Made by a program: the position numbers and the translations under genes. From contig NZ_AP023262.1 of assembly GCF_016756615.1 (NCBI RefSeq), forward strand, positions 8,123,501 through 8,187,500: a stretch of 64,000 bases of DNA. Reading direction: 5' to 3'. The stretch's first letter is position 1; every line of letters starts with the position of its first letter. Positions 60,836 to 64,000 of the stretch are shown piece after piece. The notes below the pieces were generated by a model. It made no database searches and was not told the DNA's origin. It saw only the letters and a list, made by a program, of their open reading frames with translations. Origin of the DNA: Mesorhizobium sp. L-8-3 (GTDB lineage Bacteria; Pseudomonadota; Alphaproteobacteria; Rhizobiales; Rhizobiaceae).

Positions 60836-61875
60836 GAGCATTTCACGCATGGATTGAGGCGTACCCGGCGTTTTCGAGGTAGTTTGCACATTCTGCTGGA
60901 CCGATGGCCTGGACGAGGTGTCCGATGTGGCGCCAAGTGTCTTCGACGGAGCGGCGCTGGGCCATGCGCATCCAGTGCTTGATCTTTGAGAAGGCCTGCT
61001 CGATGGGATTGAGGTCGGGGGAGTAGGCGGGCAGGTACCACAGCCTGGCGCCGCGGGCGCGGATGGCGCGACCGATCTCGACGGATTTGTGGCTCCCCAG
61101 ATTGTCCATCACCACGATGTCGCCGGGACCGATGGCATCAAGCAGTTGCTGCTCGACCCAGGCGCGGAAGCTCTGGCCGTTAATCGGGCCGTCGAAGACG
61201 CAGGGGGCGACGATCCGGTCGCAGCGCAGGGCAGCAACGAACGTCAGTGTGCGCCAGTGGCCATGGGGTGCGTATGCGCGCAGCCGCCCCCCTCTGACGC
61301 CCCAGCCGCGGATCGGAGCCATGTTGGTCTTGATCCAGGTCTCGTCGATGAACACCAGGTGTTTAGGGTCGAGATGTGGCTGCAGGCGCCTCCAGCGGTC
61401 ACGACGCCGCGCAACGGCGGCGTGCGCCTGCTCAAGGGCGAACAGGACTTTTTTTAAAGCTCAGCCCTTCGCGCCTAAGGAACAGCCATACCGCATTGTG
61501 CGACACCTTGACCCCACGTGCCGCCAGCTCGTCCTTGAGCCCATGCAGAGTCAGATGCGGAGCTTGGGCGATCCGCTCCAGGATGAAGGCCCGATGGGCA
61601 TTCAGAACGGGCTGTCGTCCGCCACCTCGCGGGGCAGGTCGCGCCGATCCATGCCGCCGATACCGCTGCATCCACCTGACCACCGAGGCCGCCGAAACTC
61701 CAAACCGAGCCGCCGCTGCCCGGCAGCTCTCACCATCGAGCACCGCGGCCACTGCTCGTTCCCGAAGATCCATCGATAGCGTCATAAGATGCTGACCTCC
61801 TCCAGCCAGCATCTTGAATCACGCCTGACGTCGTCAGGGAATCCCCAATCGATTCACTTCTGCTGTGAACCGCTC
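60836..61875. mobile_element. IS630-family insertion sequence
   Basis: A 1040-base element whose ends begin GAGCATTTCAC (left) and, on the other strand, GAGCGGTTCAC (right), each flanked by TA (60834-60835 and 61876-61877), the IS630/mariner target. It contains a two-frame transposase gene. It separates the thioesterase gene from the downstream genes of the cluster. Confidence 0.75.
60843..61812 (-). CDS. IS630-family transposase, two frames joined at an A7 slippery run
   Basis: The first frame (61812 to 61432) gives the HTH part: MTLSMDLRERAVAAVLDGES, AARFGVSAASVVRWMQRYRR, APHLTLHGLKDELAARGVKV, and ends near LSFKKS. The second (61355 to 60843, read from about 61460) continues with the DDE core: HLVFIDETWIKTNMAP (Asp), DIVVMDNLGSHKSVEIGRAI (Asp) and LPAYSPDLNPIEQAFSKIKH (Glu). 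CTTTAAAAAAAG at the joint is a typical -1 frameshift signal of this family, so the gene is probably functional. Confidence 0.85.
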
Positions 61876-62000
61876 TAGCGTCCCCGCTTGGAATTGGATG
61901 CAATGGTCGGAACGCTCCCGTGACTACGCCGTGAGGCCGGCGAGTGAGAGCGGCAAGCGGGACATGTGACACTGCTCCCCTGAAGCGCTCGGAGGCACTC

Positions 62001-63413
62001 ATGACACGACCAATCATTTCCGGACCGTATCGGACGTTCCGCGCCCTCAAGGAGGATGAGACTTTCATTGAGTACGAAGGGTCAACAATCACAATCCCGA
62101 TGAGGGGGCGCCAATCGCCCGATTCGGACTGGATGGAGGAGGAGGTAAAGCTTCGCGCATTTATGCGGCTAGAAGTTTTTCCGGCCTACATTAATCAACT
62201 CGGAACGCGTGAATTCCAGTTCATCATCCGCGATTGGGAACTCTATGGGAAGAGCGAGATGCTCAATCGCCTCTACTACGGCGATCCGCGCGGACGTCTA
62301 CTTGAGAACGGTGAGCGCGGCTTCGCCGACTATGTCCCCGCAGTCCTGACGTTCAATGTCTCGCACAACTACTATATGGGTGCCGATGCCGGTCACGACA
62401 TTGACGTCAAAGACATTTTCGGCGATCCGCGCAGCATTGAATTGCGGAATCTGACCAGCCATCACCTGCGGACGTGGGCGCCGGGCAGCGCAGGACGCGA
62501 GGCCGCGCAGTACGGTCAGCCACACAATACCCTGTACTGGCAGATCGTAATGCCCAACGCCCTTCGTGGCGCCGACCTGCAGTATCTGCTTGGCAGCAAC
62601 TATGCACCGTTCGCGGAGCGCGAGGGGGACGCAAATCCGCTGCTCATCTTCCACAAGAAGACCCCTGGAATCCCCGGCGAGGGCGACGCATTTGACATCT
62701 CGAATCCCCGTGACCGGGCTCGCTATCTTCTTGCCGTATCGACCTTCGACCCACTCCCGCAACGCGGTGCGGGAGCGCAGCCCATGTCAAGGGCGACCCT
62801 GCCTGGTCGCGGCTTCAACGCGAACCTAGTCCAGCAACCCGGCAATAGCGTGCTTTCCGCGCTGCACCGGTATAGGCTACCGCTCGATGTGCGCTTCGGT
62901 CTCAACAGCAACATGCGCAGCCCTGCCGACGTCGGGGAGTATGTTGGAAAGCGGCTTGCCGATGGCAAGCGCAGCACGCTGAGTGGTTGGTTGAAGCTGG
63001 TCGATCCATCTAAGAGCAAGGGTACGGCGGAACAAGGACCCCAGATTGGAGAACCTGTCGACTCCGCGGACTTTCCCGCCGACATCACCTACGCGATCAA
63101 CTACGACGTCTGGGTCAACGATCAGAAGATCGTCGACGATCAGGCCGGCATTGCCGAAGCCCGCGGTGCGCTTGAAATTCCACCGCGTGACGTGAAGGTG
63201 GCGTTCGAGAAGCCGACGATTAGCGCGGTGGCTGGTCGCTACCTTGAGTTCAGGCCAGGAAGCTGCACCGGCATGATGGAGATAGCGCAACGCGAGTTCG
63301 AGGATGGCGCCAATTTCGCAAGGTACTGGCGTACTGTCCCACTCGACCTCGGTGCGCCGGCGGCGCCAGCTGTTGCTAGCTTCGACGACTACGATCCCTC
63401 GTTCCACTACTGA
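62001..63413 (+). CDS. Unrecognised protein downstream of the enediyne cassette
   Basis: 470 residues from ATG 62001 (GGAGG, 5 bases upstream); the frame extends to 61944. No family recognised. No signal peptide or membrane segment is seen. It is rich in aromatic residues and His: RPIISGPYRTFRALKEDETF, FIIRDWELYGKSEMLNRLYY, VLTFNVSHNYYMGADAGHDI, NLTSHHLRTWAPGSA. C-terminal SCTGMMEIAQREFEDGANFA includes its one visible Cys. It is followed after 20 bases by the kinase gene. Position suggests a tailoring or accessory role in the cluster, but its link to the cassette is broken by the IS630 element. Confidence 0.7.
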   Translation: MTRPIISGPYRTFRALKEDETFIEYEGSTITIPMRGRQSPDSDWMEEEVKLRAFMRLEVFPAYINQLGTREFQFIIRDWELYGKSEMLNRLYYGDPRGRLLENGERGFADYVPAVLTFNVSHNYYMGADAGHDIDVKDIFGDPRSIELRNLTSHHLRTWAPGSAGREAAQYGQPHNTLYWQIVMPNALRGADLQYLLGSNYAPFAEREGDANPLLIFHKKTPGIPGEGDAFDISNPRDRARYLLAVSTFDPLPQRGAGAQPMSRATLPGRGFNANLVQQPGNSVLSALHRYRLPLDVRFGLNSNMRSPADVGEYVGKRLADGKRSTLSGWLKLVDPSKSKGTAEQGPQIGEPVDSADFPADITYAINYDVWVNDQKIVDDQAGIAEARGALEIPPRDVKVAFEKPTISAVAGRYLEFRPGSCTGMMEIAQREFEDGANFARYWRTVPLDLGAPAAPAVASFDDYDPSFHY

Positions 63414-63433
63414 TCCGGCAACAGGGGTTTAGG

Positions 63434-64000
63434 GTGGCGCTTCGGCTGTTGAGCATCCTGTGGCTGACGGTCGCCTTCAGCCTCGTGGGCGCCACTCGGT
63501 TGGCCTGTGCGCGACTAACGGGCAGCCGAACGGACACGACTGAAACAATAGGAGAGTTGTTAGCGCGGTGGGCCGAAGCAATTGGCCCTTCAGCCATAAA
63601 GCTTGCCCAAGTCCTGAGCTATCGTGGCGATCTTCTGCCTTCCGAGCTGATCGGTCCCCTTGGCCGGCTACAGGACCGTGTAAGCCCACCATCCGATGCA
63701 ACACTTCGCCGCGTGATGGAGCGACTCCGAACCCTTGGATTTACGATAGTGAAGGATGGACCCGTCGCTGCTGGCAGCGTCGCGTTTGTGCTGCGATCTG
63801 AAGGCGCTGGAAAGGACGAACTAGCGCTAAAAATCGTACGGCCTGGGAGTGAGCGACTCATTGCCTGGGACCTTTCCATCATGCGCTGGTTGCTCCGGAA
63901 AGCCGGCAGGTGGATCAAGGTGTTGGAGGGCCTGCAACTCGACGGGGTATTTGACAGCTTCGCTGTGCTCGTCACCCAGCAAACCGACATGACGAAGGAG
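63434..64000 (+). CDS. ABC1/UbiB-like atypical kinase (N-terminal part, runs off right edge)
   Basis: From GTG 63434 (AGGG just before) an open frame runs to the edge (189 codons). A hydrophobic N-terminus (LLSILWLTVAFSLVGATRLA) is followed by AIGPSAIKLAQVLSYRGDLL, PSELIGPLGRLQDRVSPP and VAAGSVAFVLRSEG...LALKIVRPGSE, the KxGQ and Ala-rich-loop segments of the ADCK/UbiB family; here KLAQ replaces KxGQ. Such proteins support quinone or isoprenoid biosynthesis. In this place it may assist cluster chemistry or only be a neighbour. The rest of the domain lies outside the window. Confidence 0.75.
   Translation, partial: MALRLLSILWLTVAFSLVGATRLACARLTGSRTDTTETIGELLARWAEAIGPSAIKLAQVLSYRGDLLPSELIGPLGRLQDRVSPPSDATLRRVMERLRTLGFTIVKDGPVAAGSVAFVLRSEGAGKDELALKIVRPGSERLIAWDLSIMRWLLRKAGRWIKVLEGLQLDGVFDSFAVLVTQQTDMTKE

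Overview
The window (about 60-65% G+C) looks like chromosome or a large replicon of an alphaproteobacterium, probably of the Rhizobiales. This is inferred from the rhizobial-type relaxase/traG/parDE conjugation remnant, a tRNA-Arg integration site, ISAzo13/IS6/IS5/IS630 family elements, and aromatic catabolism of the tetrahydrofolate (THF) and LigJ/LigK type. No rRNA or CRISPR array was seen.

Region 1 (1-23.1 kb) is an aromatic-catabolic and one-carbon island. A LigM/Dmt-like THF-dependent O-demethylase lies with MetF-like and PurU enzymes, and farther right with FolD, PabB and a MetE-like methyltransferase. Together these could accept methyl groups from methoxylated substrates, oxidise them to formate and regenerate THF. 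Ring and side-chain enzymes are a class A flavin hydroxylase, a type I extradiol dioxygenase, a fumarylacetoacetate-hydrolase-family protein, an alpha/beta hydrolase, two paralogous Zn-ADH-like proteins, an exported metallo-beta-lactamase-fold hydrolase, and LigJ (4-oxalomesaconate hydratase) with LigK (CHA aldolase). Regulators are a LysR, a GntR/FCD protein and two closely paralogous TetR proteins. Two repeated operator-like motifs mark two putative regulons: TTTTTCGAAAT (GntR side) and GATAC-N5/6-GTATC (TetR side).

Region 2 (23.2-35.2 kb) is a patchwork of accessory genes and decayed mobile DNA: a RES/Xre-MbcA-ParS toxin-antitoxin pair, DUF3861, DoxX, AzoR, an IS6 transposase remnant, a GlxA/AraC regulator, a HipBA-type pair preceded by four regularly placed operators, a truncated Mrr-like nuclease, a traG remnant with an in-frame stop, parDE, a damaged ArdC-relaxase chimaera, and an intact IS5-family element.

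Region 3 (35.2-47.8 kb) starts with the 3' half of a tRNA-Arg(ACG), which acts as an attachment-site copy, and a tyrosine recombinase. The geometry puts the integrated element to the right of this point. Its first cargo is a sigma-like protein followed by three very large, tightly packed genes: a RapA-like SNF2 helicase, a sacsin/GHKL ATPase with a C-terminal zinc/HNH-like module, and a TM0106-type RecB-like nuclease + DEDD exonuclease + UPF1-like helicase. I regard it as an uncharacterised candidate anti-mobile-element system.

Region 4 (48.6-64 kb, running off the right edge) is an enediyne-type biosynthetic cluster: a SARP regulator, a membrane protein, a small protein, UnbL (DUF1702), UnbV (FG-GAP/ASPIC), UnbU, an enediyne-type iterative PKS (KS-AT-ACP-KR-DH-PPTase-like) and a CalE7/SgcE10-like thioesterase, translationally coupled by ATGA overlaps. 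An IS630-family element then separates these from an unrecognised 470-residue protein and an ABC1/UbiB-like kinase. An enediyne cassette in an alphaproteobacterium, possibly carried on an integrated island, is the most striking content of the window.
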